Source: Devosia sp. (GTDB lineage: Bacteria > Pseudomonadota > Alphaproteobacteria > Rhizobiales > Devosiaceae). Taken from it: a stretch of DNA of 49,447 nucleotides. The position numbers and the translations under genes were made by a program. The stretch lies in NCBI RefSeq assembly GCF_014860165.1, contig NZ_JACZKG010000013.1:1-49447 (forward strand). The letters are read 5' to 3'. The notes under the pieces are model-generated. The model worked only from the letters and a program-made list of their open reading frames with translations, ran no database searches and was not told the origin of the DNA. Shown here one piece after another: positions 16,937 through 24,571 of this stretch (the first letter of the stretch is position 1; every line of letters begins with the position of its first letter).

Positions 16937-18745
16937 TTACCGCAGGAGCTGCAGGATCGACTGATCGGCCTGGCTGGCCAGCGACAGCGAGTTCTGCGAC
17001 AGCTGCTGGCGGGTCTGCAGGGCCAGCAGGTTGGCAGCCTCGGTGTTCATGTCGGCCAGCGTCAGGTTGCCGGCGCCGGTTTCGAGCGTATCGATCATCG
17101 CTGTCGTAAACGATTTGCGGTTCTGCACGATCGACAGGTTCGAGCCGAAAGTCGAGGCCTGCGAGCGAACCTCGTCCAGTGCAGCCTTCACATCGTTCAG
17201 CAGGCCGTCGATGGTGCCATCGCTGTCGAGCTGCTTTTCCTCGAGCTGGGTGGGCACGCCAAGATTAAAGGCGTTGATGGTCTCGCCATTCTCGGTCTGG
17301 ATGTCGATGGACGACGTGCCAGTTTCGTTGAAGGTGATAGCCAGTTTGTCGCCGCGCAGCAGGTTGATACCGTTGAACGAGGCGTCGTCGGCGAGCTTGT
17401 CGAGCTGGTCGCGCAGTTCGTTGAACTGATCGGCCAGGCCGGCGCGCACCGTGTTGCCGGCGATTTCGGTGAGTGCGACGGCCGAACCGGTCACGGCGCC
17501 ACCGGTGGCACCGGCGATCGAGAGCGGCTGGGTCGACTGGTTCTCGATACGCAGGCGTCCGTTGTCGTTGGAAGCGCGGATATTGCCCTTCAGATCGGCG
17601 TTGGCATTGATCTCACTGACCAGGGTATCGACGGTCTTGACGGCGAACATCTGGTTGACGGCGGTCACAGTGCCCGACGAGATGATACCGTTGGTCGAGG
17701 TCGTCGTCGTGGTGGCGCCACGGCCGAGAGCAGTGCCCAGGGCAGCGTCGCTGGTTTCAACGGTGAAGTTGCGACCATCGTCACGGGTGAAGTTGATACC
17801 GGCGGCAGCGCCGGCAAGCGTGAAGCCAGCGGTAGCACCGGCCGCGATGAGGGCGGCCTTCTGGCCGGTCGCGGAGGCGGTGAAGGTGTAGCTTGCGGTG
17901 TCGCCGCCTTCGCTGGTGAAGGTTACGGTCTTGCCCGCCAGGGCCGACATGTCAGGATCAGCAGCAGACCAGTCGGTACCACCGGCAGCCACCAGGGTCG
18001 CGTCGGTATTGGCAGTTGCTGCACCGGCGGTGAGACCAGCGAACTGAGCAGCCGTACCACCCAGGGTGAGGGACTCACCCTTGGAGCTTTCGATCCGCAG
18101 CTGGCCATCGACAACAACGGCCTGGACGCCGCCATCACCGCCGGTAACACCGTCGAGGGCAGCGTTGATCTTGTCTGCGGAGGTCTGGGCGGTGTCGCCC
18201 TTGACCAGGGCAATGGAGACGGCGGCGTTGGCGTTGAGGCTGGTGGCCTGGACGGTGACCGTACCGGCGAAGCCGAGGCGGCCGTTGCCGCCAACGAAGC
18301 CGTTGTTACCGGTCTTGGTGCCGCTGTGGATCGAGACAGACTGGGCCGTGGTGAAGGCGCCACCGCTGAAGGTTAGGTTCTCGGCTGCGGCTGTGCCGAC
18401 GGTAGCCGGATCGACCGACATTGAAGTGGTCTGGAAGGACTTGTCCTGGCGAGCTTGGCGCAGGGTCGACTGCATCGATTCCAGCGTCTTGGTCATGGCG
18501 CTAAGGCCATTGTCTGCTGCTTCGAGCGTCTGAATGCCATTGGCCATGGAGTCGATCAGCGCGCCGAGATCGCTGGCGCGATTGGTGAGCCCCTTGGCTG
18601 TGAACCAGCTGGAGGGATTGTCCAGGGCCGAGTTCACCTTGTTGCCGGTGGCGAGACGATTTTGCGTCGTCGTCATCATGTCGGCGGTGCTCTTGAGCGA
18701 GAGTAGGTTCGACCGAACGGCCTTTGAAAGGGAGATATCCGACAT
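16937..18745 (-). CDS. fliC: Flagellin 1
   Basis: Filament subunit, 602 residues, secreted without a cleaved signal. D0/D1 ends are typical: MSDISLSKAVRSNLLSLKS, TTQNRLATGNKVNSALDNPS at the start and TRQQLSQNSLSLASQADQSI at the end. The middle (~115-430) is a large Ala/Gly/Thr-rich surface domain with an N-I-like module (VVVDGQLRIESSKGESLTL, TAAQFAGLTAG). ATG 18745 has AGGA 8 nt upstream; the frame is open six codons further but without support. It is a tandem paralogue of the next gene, the same length, and very similar throughout. Likely regulated by FlbT/FlaF downstream and by a CtrA-like box upstream. Confidence 0.94.
   Translation of the reverse strand: MSDISLSKAVRSNLLSLKSTADMMTTTQNRLATGNKVNSALDNPSSWFTAKGLTNRASDLGALIDSMANGIQTLEAADNGLSAMTKTLESMQSTLRQARQDKSFQTTSMSVDPATVGTAAAENLTFSGGAFTTAQSVSIHSGTKTGNNGFVGGNGRLGFAGTVTVQATSLNANAAVSIALVKGDTAQTSADKINAALDGVTGGDGGVQAVVVDGQLRIESSKGESLTLGGTAAQFAGLTAGAATANTDATLVAAGGTDWSAADPDMSALAGKTVTFTSEGGDTASYTFTASATGQKAALIAAGATAGFTLAGAAAGINFTRDDGRNFTVETSDAALGTALGRGATTTTTSTNGIISSGTVTAVNQMFAVKTVDTLVSEINANADLKGNIRASNDNGRLRIENQSTQPLSIAGATGGAVTGSAVALTEIAGNTVRAGLADQFNELRDQLDKLADDASFNGINLLRGDKLAITFNETGTSSIDIQTENGETINAFNLGVPTQLEEKQLDSDGTIDGLLNDVKAALDEVRSQASTFGSNLSIVQNRKSFTTAMIDTLETGAGNLTLADMNTEAANLLALQTRQQLSQNSLSLASQADQSILQLLR
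17293..17446. repeat. Near-identical tract in fliC1 (pairs with 19291-19444)
   Basis: This 154-bp block equals 19291-19444 of fliC2 except for one base (T at 17345, C at 19343). Sequences on both sides diverge clearly, as expected for a gene-conversion tract. The offset is 1998 bp in direct orientation. Confidence 0.85.
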
Positions 18746-18806
18746 TTGTGCAATCCTTGCCATGGGCCCGTCTCGGCCCCTTGCAACAAGTGTTAACAGC
18801 GGTTCC

Positions 18807-18821
18807 TTAAAGGGGCGTTAA
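18807..18821. promoter_or_regulatory. CtrA-like box upstream of fliC1
   Basis: TTAA-AGGGGCG-TTAA, an exact TTAA-N7-TTAA, 62-76 bp before the fliC1 start. A further GTTAAC is nearby (18792). No sigma54 element with correct spacing could be found here. Confidence 0.5.
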
Positions 18822-18835
18822 CCATGCGGATTGAC

Positions 18836-18856
18836 AGCTCATAAACCATATGAGCT
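18836..18856. repeat. 8-bp inverted repeat between the flagellin genes
   Basis: AGCTCATA-AACCA-TATGAGCT, located between the fliC2 terminator and the CtrA-like box. It could be an operator for fliC1; nothing further supports this. Confidence 0.4.
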
Positions 18857-18881
18857 GCGGGAGCTGCGGCGCAAAAGAGAA

Positions 18882-18905
18882 GGGGCGGGTCTTGCGACCC
18901 GCCCC
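18882..18905 (-). terminator. Terminator of fliC2
   Basis: GGGGCGGGTC and GACCCGCCCC form a 10-bp stem, followed on the minus strand by TTCTCTTTT. It separates the two flagellin transcription units. Confidence 0.88.
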
Positions 18906-18934
18906 ATTCCTTTGATCTGTAAGGCTTTTCCGAA

Positions 18935-20743
18935 TTAACGGATGAGCTGCAGGATCGACTGGTCGGCCTGGCTGGCCAGCGACAGCGAGTTCTGCGACAG
19001 GGACTGACGGGTCTGCAGAGCCAACAGGTTCGCAGCTTCCGTGTTCATGTCGGCCAGCGTCAGGTTGCCGGCGCCGTCTTCCAGCGTGTTGATCATCGAG
19101 TTGGTGAAGGTCTGGCGATTCTCGACGATGGACAGGTTCGAACCGAAGGACGAAGCCTGCGACCGCACTTCGTTGAGAGCGGACTTCAGCTTGCCCAGTT
19201 CGGCGTCGATGGTGGTGTCGCTGTCGAGATCCGAAGCTTCCAGGGTGGTGGAAACACCCAGGTTGGCCGAGTTGATGGTGTCACCGTCTTCGGTCTGGAT
19301 GTCGATGGACGACGTGCCAGTTTCGTTGAAGGTGATAGCCAGCTTGTCGCCGCGCAGCAGGTTGATACCGTTGAACGAGGCGTCGTCGGCGAGCTTGTCG
19401 AGCTGGTCGCGCAGTTCGTTGAACTGATCGGCCAGGCCGGCGCGGACGGTGTTACCGGCCACTTCGGTCAGGGCAAGAGCAGCACCGGTCACGGCACCAC
19501 CGGTGGCACCGGCGATTTCAAGCGCCTTGGTTGACTGGTTTTCGATACGCAGCTTGCCGTTATCGTTGGAAGCACGGATCTTGCCGGTCAGGTCGGTGTT
19601 GTCGTTGATCTCGCTGACGAGCGCATCGACGGTCTTGACCGCAAATTCCTGGTTGACGGCGGTCACAGTGCCCGACGAAATCACACCGTTGGTGGAGGTC
19701 GTCGTCGTGGTGGCGCCACGACCGAGGGCAGTGCCCAGGGCAGTATCGCTGGTCGTAACGGTGAAGTTACGGCCATCGTCACGGGTGAAGTTCACACCAG
19801 CGGCAGCGCCGGCAAGCGTGAAGCCAGCGGTAGCACCGGCCGCGACGAGAGCGGCCTTCTGGCCAGTCGCGGAGGCGGTGAAGGTGTAGGTTGCGGTATC
19901 GCCACCTTCGCTGGTCATGGTGACCGTCTTGCCGGCCAGGGCCGACATATCCGGATCGGCAGCCGAGAAGTCGGTACCGCCGGCAGCTACCAGGGTCGCG
20001 TCGGTATTGGCAGTTGCTGCACCGGCGGTGAGGCCGGCGAACTGGGCTGCGGTACCGGCGAGAGTGAGCGTTTCACCCTTGGAGCTTTCGATCTTGAGCT
20101 GGCCGTCGACGACCGAGGCCTTGACGCCACCATTGCCACCGGCTGCACCACCGAGAGCGGTGTTGATCTTTTCGGCCGAAGTGGCGGCGGTGTCGTCCTT
20201 GGTCAGCGAGACGGTGACGGCAGCGTTCGAGTTCAGGCTGGTGGCCTGGACGGTGACCGTGCCGGCGAAGCCGAGGCGACCATTGCCACCAACGAAACCG
20301 TTGTTACCGGTCTTGGTGCCGCTGTGGATCGAGACCGACTGGGCCGTGGTGAAGGCACCACCGCTGAAGGTCAGGTTCTCGGCTGCAGCAGTACCGACAG
20401 TCGCGGCGTCAACCGACAGGGACGTGGTCTGGAAGGACTTGTCCTGGCGAGCCTGACGCAGGGTCGACTGCATGGATTCCAGGGTCTTGGTCATGGCGCT
20501 GAGGCCATTGTCCGCAGCTTCAAGCGTCTTGACGCCGTTGGCCATGGAGTCAAGCAGGGAACCAAGGTCGCTGGCGCGGTTGGAAAGGCCCTGGGCGGTG
20601 AACCAGCTGGAGGGATTGTCCAGAGCCGAGTTCACCTTGTTGCCGGTGGACAGACGGTTCTGGGTGGTTGCCATCATGTCGGCAGTGCCCTTGAGGGACA
20701 GCAGGTTCGAGCGGACGGCTTTGGAGAGGGAAATGTCGGCCAT
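18935..20743 (-). CDS. fliC: Flagellin 2
   Basis: Second filament subunit of exactly 602 residues, paralogue of the gene at 16937. Start ATG 20743 (MADISLSKAVRSNLL) has AAGGA 7 nt upstream; the open frame continues 22 codons further without a better start. D0/D1 termini are typical (TGNKVNSALDNPSSWFT; TRQSLSQNSLSLASQADQSI). Against fliC1 the central surface domain and the stretch from ~430 to ~500 are nearly identical, while the segment ~500-570 (LGVSTTLEASDLDSDTTID and onward) is the most divergent, the reverse of the usual flagellin pattern. It has its own terminator and a 5'-leader hairpin, so the two flagellins can be regulated separately. Confidence 0.94.
   Translation of the reverse strand: MADISLSKAVRSNLLSLKGTADMMATTQNRLSTGNKVNSALDNPSSWFTAQGLSNRASDLGSLLDSMANGVKTLEAADNGLSAMTKTLESMQSTLRQARQDKSFQTTSLSVDAATVGTAAAENLTFSGGAFTTAQSVSIHSGTKTGNNGFVGGNGRLGFAGTVTVQATSLNSNAAVTVSLTKDDTAATSAEKINTALGGAAGGNGGVKASVVDGQLKIESSKGETLTLAGTAAQFAGLTAGAATANTDATLVAAGGTDFSAADPDMSALAGKTVTMTSEGGDTATYTFTASATGQKAALVAAGATAGFTLAGAAAGVNFTRDDGRNFTVTTSDTALGTALGRGATTTTTSTNGVISSGTVTAVNQEFAVKTVDALVSEINDNTDLTGKIRASNDNGKLRIENQSTKALEIAGATGGAVTGAALALTEVAGNTVRAGLADQFNELRDQLDKLADDASFNGINLLRGDKLAITFNETGTSSIDIQTEDGDTINSANLGVSTTLEASDLDSDTTIDAELGKLKSALNEVRSQASSFGSNLSIVENRQTFTNSMINTLEDGAGNLTLADMNTEAANLLALQTRQSLSQNSLSLASQADQSILQLIR
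19291..19444. repeat. Near-identical tract in fliC2 (pairs with 17293-17446)
   Basis: Partner of the conversion tract in fliC1: 153 of 154 bases agree. Confidence 0.85.
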
Positions 20744-20782
20744 TTGAGAGTCCTTTTCTAGGATTACGCAAACTAAAAGCGC

Positions 20783-20797
20783 CTCTTCCTGAGGCAT
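20783..20797 (-). promoter_or_regulatory. Leader hairpin upstream of fliC2
   Basis: GCCTC-N5-GAGGC, 40-54 bp before the start codon, would form a small stem in the fliC2 leader. FlbT of Caulobacter acts on a structured flagellin leader, so this is a candidate target. The promoter itself was not identified; no sigma54 element is present. Confidence 0.35.
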
Positions 20798-20890
20798 CCC
20801 GACCTTCAACCGGCAGGCTCTAAAGAAGGATTAAGCGGCTGATGAATATTTGGGCAAATTGCACTTGATTAGAAACCGGCGAAAAAACAA

Positions 20891-20911
20891 AAGCCCCGGA
20901 ATCCGGGGCTT
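20891..20911 (-). terminator. Terminator after the small gene at 20954
   Basis: AAGCCCCGGA-TCCGGGGCTT is a 10-bp stem followed on the minus strand by TTGTTTTTTC, a strong intrinsic terminator ending the flgI-flgJ-flgN-side transcript before fliC2. Confidence 0.9.
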
Positions 20912-20953
20912 ACATGTGTCTTCCATGCGGTGTGGCGGTGAGGTCGCGTTAAC

Positions 20954-21298
20954 CTAGGCGATCATATCCTTGAGCCGCGCTTCGGACTCGGGCGGAAGCG
21001 GGATCGAGCCGATGCGCATGATCACCTCTTCTATGGTCGTGGGCGCGGGCGGCATGGCGCCGGCAATGACTGCGGCGGCGAACATGGAGGCGGCGCCGTA
21101 GCGCTCGGGCTCCGGTGCCGGTTCGGCGGGCGGGTCTTGCCGCGGAAAGCTGCCCTGGTCGCTGGCGCTGGAATTCTTGGGCGCCGGCGGGGTGCTGTCG
21201 GGCAGCATGCTGCGCTCCCCGGAAATGGGTTTGGCGCGGTAACTGTGAAGGCCGACGCTGCCTGTAGAAAGCGGATCGGCCGTGATTGCGGTGATCAT
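20954..21298 (-). CDS. Small proline-rich protein in flagellar cluster, function unknown
   Basis: I do not recognise this 114-residue protein. Evidence that it is real: ATG 21298 has AAGGA 7 nt upstream, codon use resembles its neighbours, and a strong terminator follows. Residues 1-70 are polar and rich in Pro/Ser (STPPAPKNSSASDQGSFP, DPPAEPAPEPERYG); ~71-88 are hydrophobic (AASMFAAAVIAGAMPPAP); the end (TIEEVIMRIGSIPLPPESEARLKDMI) looks folded and helical. It lies on the same strand between flgN and fliC2, so a flagellar role, perhaps as a chaperone or export-linked regulator, is possible but not shown. Confidence 0.65.
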   Translation of the reverse strand: MITAITADPLSTGSVGLHSYRAKPISGERSMLPDSTPPAPKNSSASDQGSFPRQDPPAEPAPEPERYGAASMFAAAVIAGAMPPAPTTIEEVIMRIGSIPLPPESEARLKDMIA

Positions 21299-21400
21299 GA
21301 CGCTGTCCTTGCATCCACGAATGCCAGTGGCACCATAAATCTACCGCGATTTCCGCTCCATTATCGATATCGTCTGCAATTGATGTAAATGGAGTCTAAA

Positions 21401-21868
21401 TCAAAGAGCTCGGTTGACTGCGATGCCGCGGGCGGATGCTGCCGGGTCTGCTGTGATTGCGCCACCCCGCCCGTAAGTCTTCGCCCGGTTTTGTTGTCCG
21501 ACGATCTTGGCGACATCTGTCAGCAGGTCTTCGGTCACCATGCGGGCGGTTGCCAATACGCGCAGGTTCTCCGCCATCTGGGTGGCGAGGCGCTCATGGC
21601 CGAGGCGAAGGCGCTCGACGGCCGCGGGTGCCTGCGCCTTGAGGCGGTCTCCCTGGCGCTGCACCGAGCGGGCAAATCCAACATAGTCCTGCGCCAGCCG
21701 CGCCTTCTCGGGCGTCAGCGTGCTGGCCTGCCGCATGTGGCCGGCCCGGAGGAGGGTGGTCTCCTGATTCATCACGTCGACCAGTGCGGCCAGCGCGATT
21801 TCGGCCATGCGGCAGAGCTCGTCGGCCGGCAGGCTGTCGAGGGCGGCGAGGCGTGCGGCTGCGGTCAT
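21401..21868 (-). CDS. flgN: FlgN-like flagellar protein
   Basis: Predicted all-helical cytoplasmic protein of 155 residues (ALAALVDVMNQETTLLRAGHM, LTPEKARLAQDYVGFARSVQRQ), with the pattern of FlgN-type chaperones that hold FlgK and FlgL before export. Recognition rests on this helical signature (the MNQET-x-LLR motif is typical) and on position after the flgJ-like gene, whose stop it overlaps by 4 nt. Sequence conservation in the family is poor, so another small flagellar chaperone is possible. Confidence 0.65.
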   Translation of the reverse strand: MTAAARLAALDSLPADELCRMAEIALAALVDVMNQETTLLRAGHMRQASTLTPEKARLAQDYVGFARSVQRQGDRLKAQAPAAVERLRLGHERLATQMAENLRVLATARMVTEDLLTDVAKIVGQQNRAKTYGRGGAITADPAASARGIAVNRAL

Positions 21869-22188
21869 TTATAGGCTCCCGGCAAGATGGTGTTCTGGTT
21901 ATTGGCGGCTTCCTGCATGGCGAGCAGGTCTGGCAGCAGTTGTTCGGCGATCCCAAGGCCACCGTTCTGCGCCATGTTGGCGGCAAGCTGTTCGGCCTGC
22001 ATGGAGCGCCAGGTCTCTTCGCCGAAGCCACCGCCCATGACGCTCTCGTCGGTCTTGATGGAGGAGAAGAGTTCCTTGGTCAGCGTATTGAGGAACACGC
22101 CCTCGAAGTCTTCGGCCTGCTGGCGGACCCTGGCGATCTGCGCGGGGGTGAGGCTGGCGCCGGGCTGCGTGCTGGACTGGATCATCAC
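21865..22188 (-). CDS. flgJ: Rod-binding protein, FlgJ N-terminal domain only
   Basis: Rod assembly/capping protein of 107 residues. It matches the N-terminal domain of FlgJ (QQAEDFEGVFLNTLTKELFSSI at ~24-45, GGGFGEETWRSMQAEQLAANMAQNGGLGIAEQLL at ~51-84) and lacks the muramidase domain, as usual in alphaproteobacteria where a separate lytic enzyme is used. It overlaps flgI by 4 nt upstream and the flgN-like gene by 4 nt downstream, so the three are one operon. Confidence 0.9.
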   Translation of the reverse strand: MMIQSSTQPGASLTPAQIARVRQQAEDFEGVFLNTLTKELFSSIKTDESVMGGGFGEETWRSMQAEQLAANMAQNGGLGIAEQLLPDLLAMQEAANNQNTILPGAYK

Positions 22189-23309
22189 AGCACCTCGATC
22201 TCGGCTTGCAGGGCGCCGGTGGCCTTGATCGCCTGAAGGATGGCGATCAGGTCGCGGGGCGAGATGCCGAGCGCGTTCAGGCCATCCACCAGTTCCTGCA
22301 GCGTCACGGACTCATTGACGATCGAGAGCGCCGTCTCGGAGAGGTTGGCATTGAGATTGGTATTGGGCTCCACCGCCGTCTGCCCCAGGCTCAGGGGGTT
22401 GGGCTGCACGACGGTAGGATCCTCGGCGATGGTCACGGTCAGGTTGGACTGGGCCACGGCCACGCTCGACACGCGCACGTCCCGGCCCATGACGATGATC
22501 CCCGAATTTTCGTCGATGACGATCTTGGCCGTCTGGTCGGTCTCGACCATCAATTGCTCTATGTCGGTGAGCAGGTCGACGATATTGCCATTGAAACCGT
22601 GGGGCAGGGTCAGTCGCACCGTGGCAGGATCTTCGGGCGTGGCGGTGGGGGCGCCGATGAAGTCGTTGACCGCCAGGGCGATGCGGCGCGCCGTTGTCAG
22701 GTCCGGATTGCGCAGGGCCAGGCGCAGCGAAGTCTGGCTGCCGAGGTGGAAGTCGATCTCGCGCTCGATCAGCGCACCCGAGGAGATCCGGCCGGTGGTG
22801 GGGACGCCCGAGATGATGGTGGCCGCGTCACCCTCGGCCTTGAAGCCGTTGATGGCGACCGAACCCTGCGCGATGGCATAGACTTCGCCATCGGCGCCCA
22901 GCAGTGGCGTTACCAGCAGTGTACCGCCCTGCAGGCTGTCTGCATCGCCCAGCGCGGCGACCGACACATCCATGCGCGAGCCCTGCGTGGCAAACGGGGG
23001 CAGGTTGGCGGTCACCATCACGGCGGCGACATTGGCGGTGCGCACGTTCTCGCCGGCGGTGTTCACCCCCAGGCGTTCCAGCATGGATTGCAGCGACTGC
23101 TTGGTGAAAGGCGAGTTGTTGAGGCTGTCACCGGTGCCGTTGAGCCCGACCACCAGGCCATAGCCGACCAGCTGGTTCTCACGGACGCCTTCAAAATCCA
23201 CAATATCCTTGATGCGGGCGGCTGCCGCATGCGTCTCGAGAGTGGGCAGCAGCACCATCGAAATGGTCAGCGCCCCTGCGATCAGCCTGTGCAGCAGTGA
23301 TTTGGTCAT
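22185..23309 (-). CDS. flgI: Flagellar P-ring protein FlgI
   Basis: Periplasmic subunit of the P ring around the rod, 374 residues from ATG 23309. A Sec signal peptide is seen (SLLHRLIAGALTISMVLLPT, cleavage after THA, about residue 28), followed by the FlgI opening ARIKDIVDFEGVRENQLVGYG and GTGDSLNNSPFTKQSLQSML. The C-terminal VTLQELVDGLNALGISPRDLIAILQAIKA is also typical. The open frame continues 25 codons upstream, but the signal peptide fits this start. A sigma54 promoter lies some 60-75 bp upstream. Confidence 0.95.
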   Translation of the reverse strand: MTKSLLHRLIAGALTISMVLLPTLETHAAAARIKDIVDFEGVRENQLVGYGLVVGLNGTGDSLNNSPFTKQSLQSMLERLGVNTAGENVRTANVAAVMVTANLPPFATQGSRMDVSVAALGDADSLQGGTLLVTPLLGADGEVYAIAQGSVAINGFKAEGDAATIISGVPTTGRISSGALIEREIDFHLGSQTSLRLALRNPDLTTARRIALAVNDFIGAPTATPEDPATVRLTLPHGFNGNIVDLLTDIEQLMVETDQTAKIVIDENSGIIVMGRDVRVSSVAVAQSNLTVTIAEDPTVVQPNPLSLGQTAVEPNTNLNANLSETALSIVNESVTLQELVDGLNALGISPRDLIAILQAIKATGALQAEIEVL

Positions 23310-23367
23310 CCGGCATCCCCGTCGTCTGGCCGTGCCATCCCCATGGCGCAGCGTTCGGTGGTCACGT

Positions 23368-23384
23368 TGCGAAAACCGTGCCAC
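23368..23384 (-). promoter_or_regulatory. Sigma54 (-24/-12) promoter of flgI-flgJ-flgN
   Basis: On the minus strand TGGCAC-GGTTT-TCGCA has a perfect -24 element and one mismatch in the -12 element, with GG and GC exactly 10 nt apart. Confidence 0.7.
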
Positions 23385-23470
23385 TCGGACTTGTTTCGGC
23401 TAGAGCGTTGAAACTTATACGGTTTGTCGGTCGCTGCCGTCCGCCGATGTCGGCCGCAAGGCGCTGGTGA

Positions 23471-23526
23471 GCAATTCTTGCCGGGCTCATTAAGGCCTTG
23501 TTAACGGCTGGCGGCAGATTTTGCCG
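23471..23526. promoter_or_regulatory. FlbD/ftr-like sites and CtrA box between flgI and fliX
   Basis: CGGCA-GATTT-TGCCG (23512-23526) is a full ftr-like dyad; GCAATTCTTGCCG (23471-23483) is an imperfect one. Between them lies TTAA-GGCCTTG-TTAA (23490-23504), an exact CtrA-type box. The ftr sites are about 90 and 130 bp upstream of the flgI sigma54 promoter, and the CtrA box is 42-56 bp before the fliX start. Confidence 0.6.
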
Positions 23527-23545
23527 GGGACGGCAGTGAACTGAT

Positions 23546-23977
23546 TTGAGTCCAGCCTTGCGCATCGACACCAGCAACCGAACGACAGGCGTTGGCCGCG
23601 GCAATGCCGCCGGCCGCTCCGGCTCAGGTGTGGACTTCGTGCCCGCCGGCGGTGACGCACCAGCTCGGGTAGCCGGAAACACGCCAGCCCAGGGGCTCAC
23701 CGGTATAGAGGCCATCCTGGCATTGCAGGCCGCGGGCGAGCCGCTCACCGGGCGAAAGAAGGCCATACGCCGCGGCGCCTCGCTTCTGGACAGCCTCGAT
23801 GACCTCAGGACGGACCTGCTGATCGGGCGGATCGATGCCGAAAAGCTGGATCGTATGGCGGCCATGTTGTCAGAGGCACGCGAACGATCGGTTCCGGGCC
23901 TTGATGCCCTGCTCGACGACATCGAGCTGCGGGTGAGGGTGGAACTGGCCAAGGTCGGACGTTTTCCGGCCAGTTAG
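23546..23977 (+). CDS. fliX: Flagellar assembly regulator FliX
   Basis: Regulator that in Caulobacter couples completion of the class II structure to activation of FlbD. 143 residues; the N-terminal half is Gly/Ala rich and disordered, the C-terminal half carries the FliX signature (TGIEAILALQAAGEPLTGRKKAIRRGASLLDSLDDLRTDLL, then LDALLDDIELRVRVELAKV). The only usable start is TTG 23546, because a stop (TGA 23537) closes the frame just before it; TTG 23558 is an alternative. It is divergent from flgI and sits next to a CtrA-type box, as expected for a class II gene, and FlbD-like sites lie in the same gap. Confidence 0.85.
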   Translation: MSPALRIDTSNRTTGVGRGNAAGRSGSGVDFVPAGGDAPARVAGNTPAQGLTGIEAILALQAAGEPLTGRKKAIRRGASLLDSLDDLRTDLLIGRIDAEKLDRMAAMLSEARERSVPGLDALLDDIELRVRVELAKVGRFPAS

Positions 23978-24129
23978 GTGCCGGTCATCAAAATGTTGTC
24001 AGTATTGCGCTATGCGCCTGACGGGCCGGAACTTTCCCGTGTTAAGCACCGGCGCCTTGCGCGCTTGCCCGGTCGGCGTTAGGCGCATATATAGGCCGCC
24101 TTAGGGGTGCATTGGAGTTGAGTCTGCTG

Positions 24130-24549
24130 ATGTCTTCGGTTGCAGAAGTGATTGAATACCGGCCCAGTGACGACGAGCCGTTCATGAATCCGCGCCAGCG
24201 CGAGTATTTTAGGGCCAAGCTCAACGCCTGGAAGGACGATATCCTCCGCGAAAGCCGCGAGACTCTCGAGAATCTGCAGGAAGAGAGCCAGAACCACCCC
24301 GACATGGCCGATCGCGCCAGCTCGGAAAGCGACCGGTCCCTCGAATTGCGGACGCGCGATCGTCAGCGCAAGCTGATTGCCAAGATCGACGCCGCGCTGA
24401 AGCGCATCGACGATGGCACCTATGGTTATTGCGAAGAGACCGGCGACCCGATCGGCATTGCCCGCCTCGACGCCCGCCCCATCGCCACGCTGAGCCTGGA
24501 AGCCCAGGAAATGCACGAGCGCCGCGAAAAGGTCTATCGGGACGAATAA
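24130..24549 (+). CDS. dksA: RNA polymerase-binding transcription factor DksA
   Basis: Secondary-channel regulator of RNA polymerase acting with ppGpp, 139 residues. Seen: coiled-coil with the catalytic tip (ADRASSESDRSLELRTRDRQRKLIAKIDAALKRID, ~59-98) and a zinc-finger region GYCEETGDPIGIARLDARPIATLSLEAQ in which only the first of four cysteines is kept. Cys-poor DksA proteins are known in alphaproteobacteria, so this is a lineage trait rather than damage. ATG 24130 preferred over TTG 24112; GGAG lies 12 nt before it. Followed by a good terminator. Confidence 0.92.
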   Translation: MSSVAEVIEYRPSDDEPFMNPRQREYFRAKLNAWKDDILRESRETLENLQEESQNHPDMADRASSESDRSLELRTRDRQRKLIAKIDAALKRIDDGTYGYCEETGDPIGIARLDARPIATLSLEAQEMHERREKVYRDE

Positions 24550-24571
24550 GTCTCGATGCTCTGATTTTACG

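Noticed and set aside
18746..18900. Sigma54 promoter for the flagellins
   Set aside because: Every GC on the plus strand was checked for CC at 10 nt; the only hit (GGGGCC...GGGCCC) lacks the TTGC and TGGCA elements. The fliC2 leader was also negative.
16937..20743. Tandem direct repeat as a mobile or recombination element
   Set aside because: The repeat is explained by duplicated flagellin genes; no terminal inverted repeats, transposase or integrase are nearby.
22206..23300. Long open frame opposite flgI
   Set aside because: Antisense shadow of flgI; no start signal and no recognisable domain.
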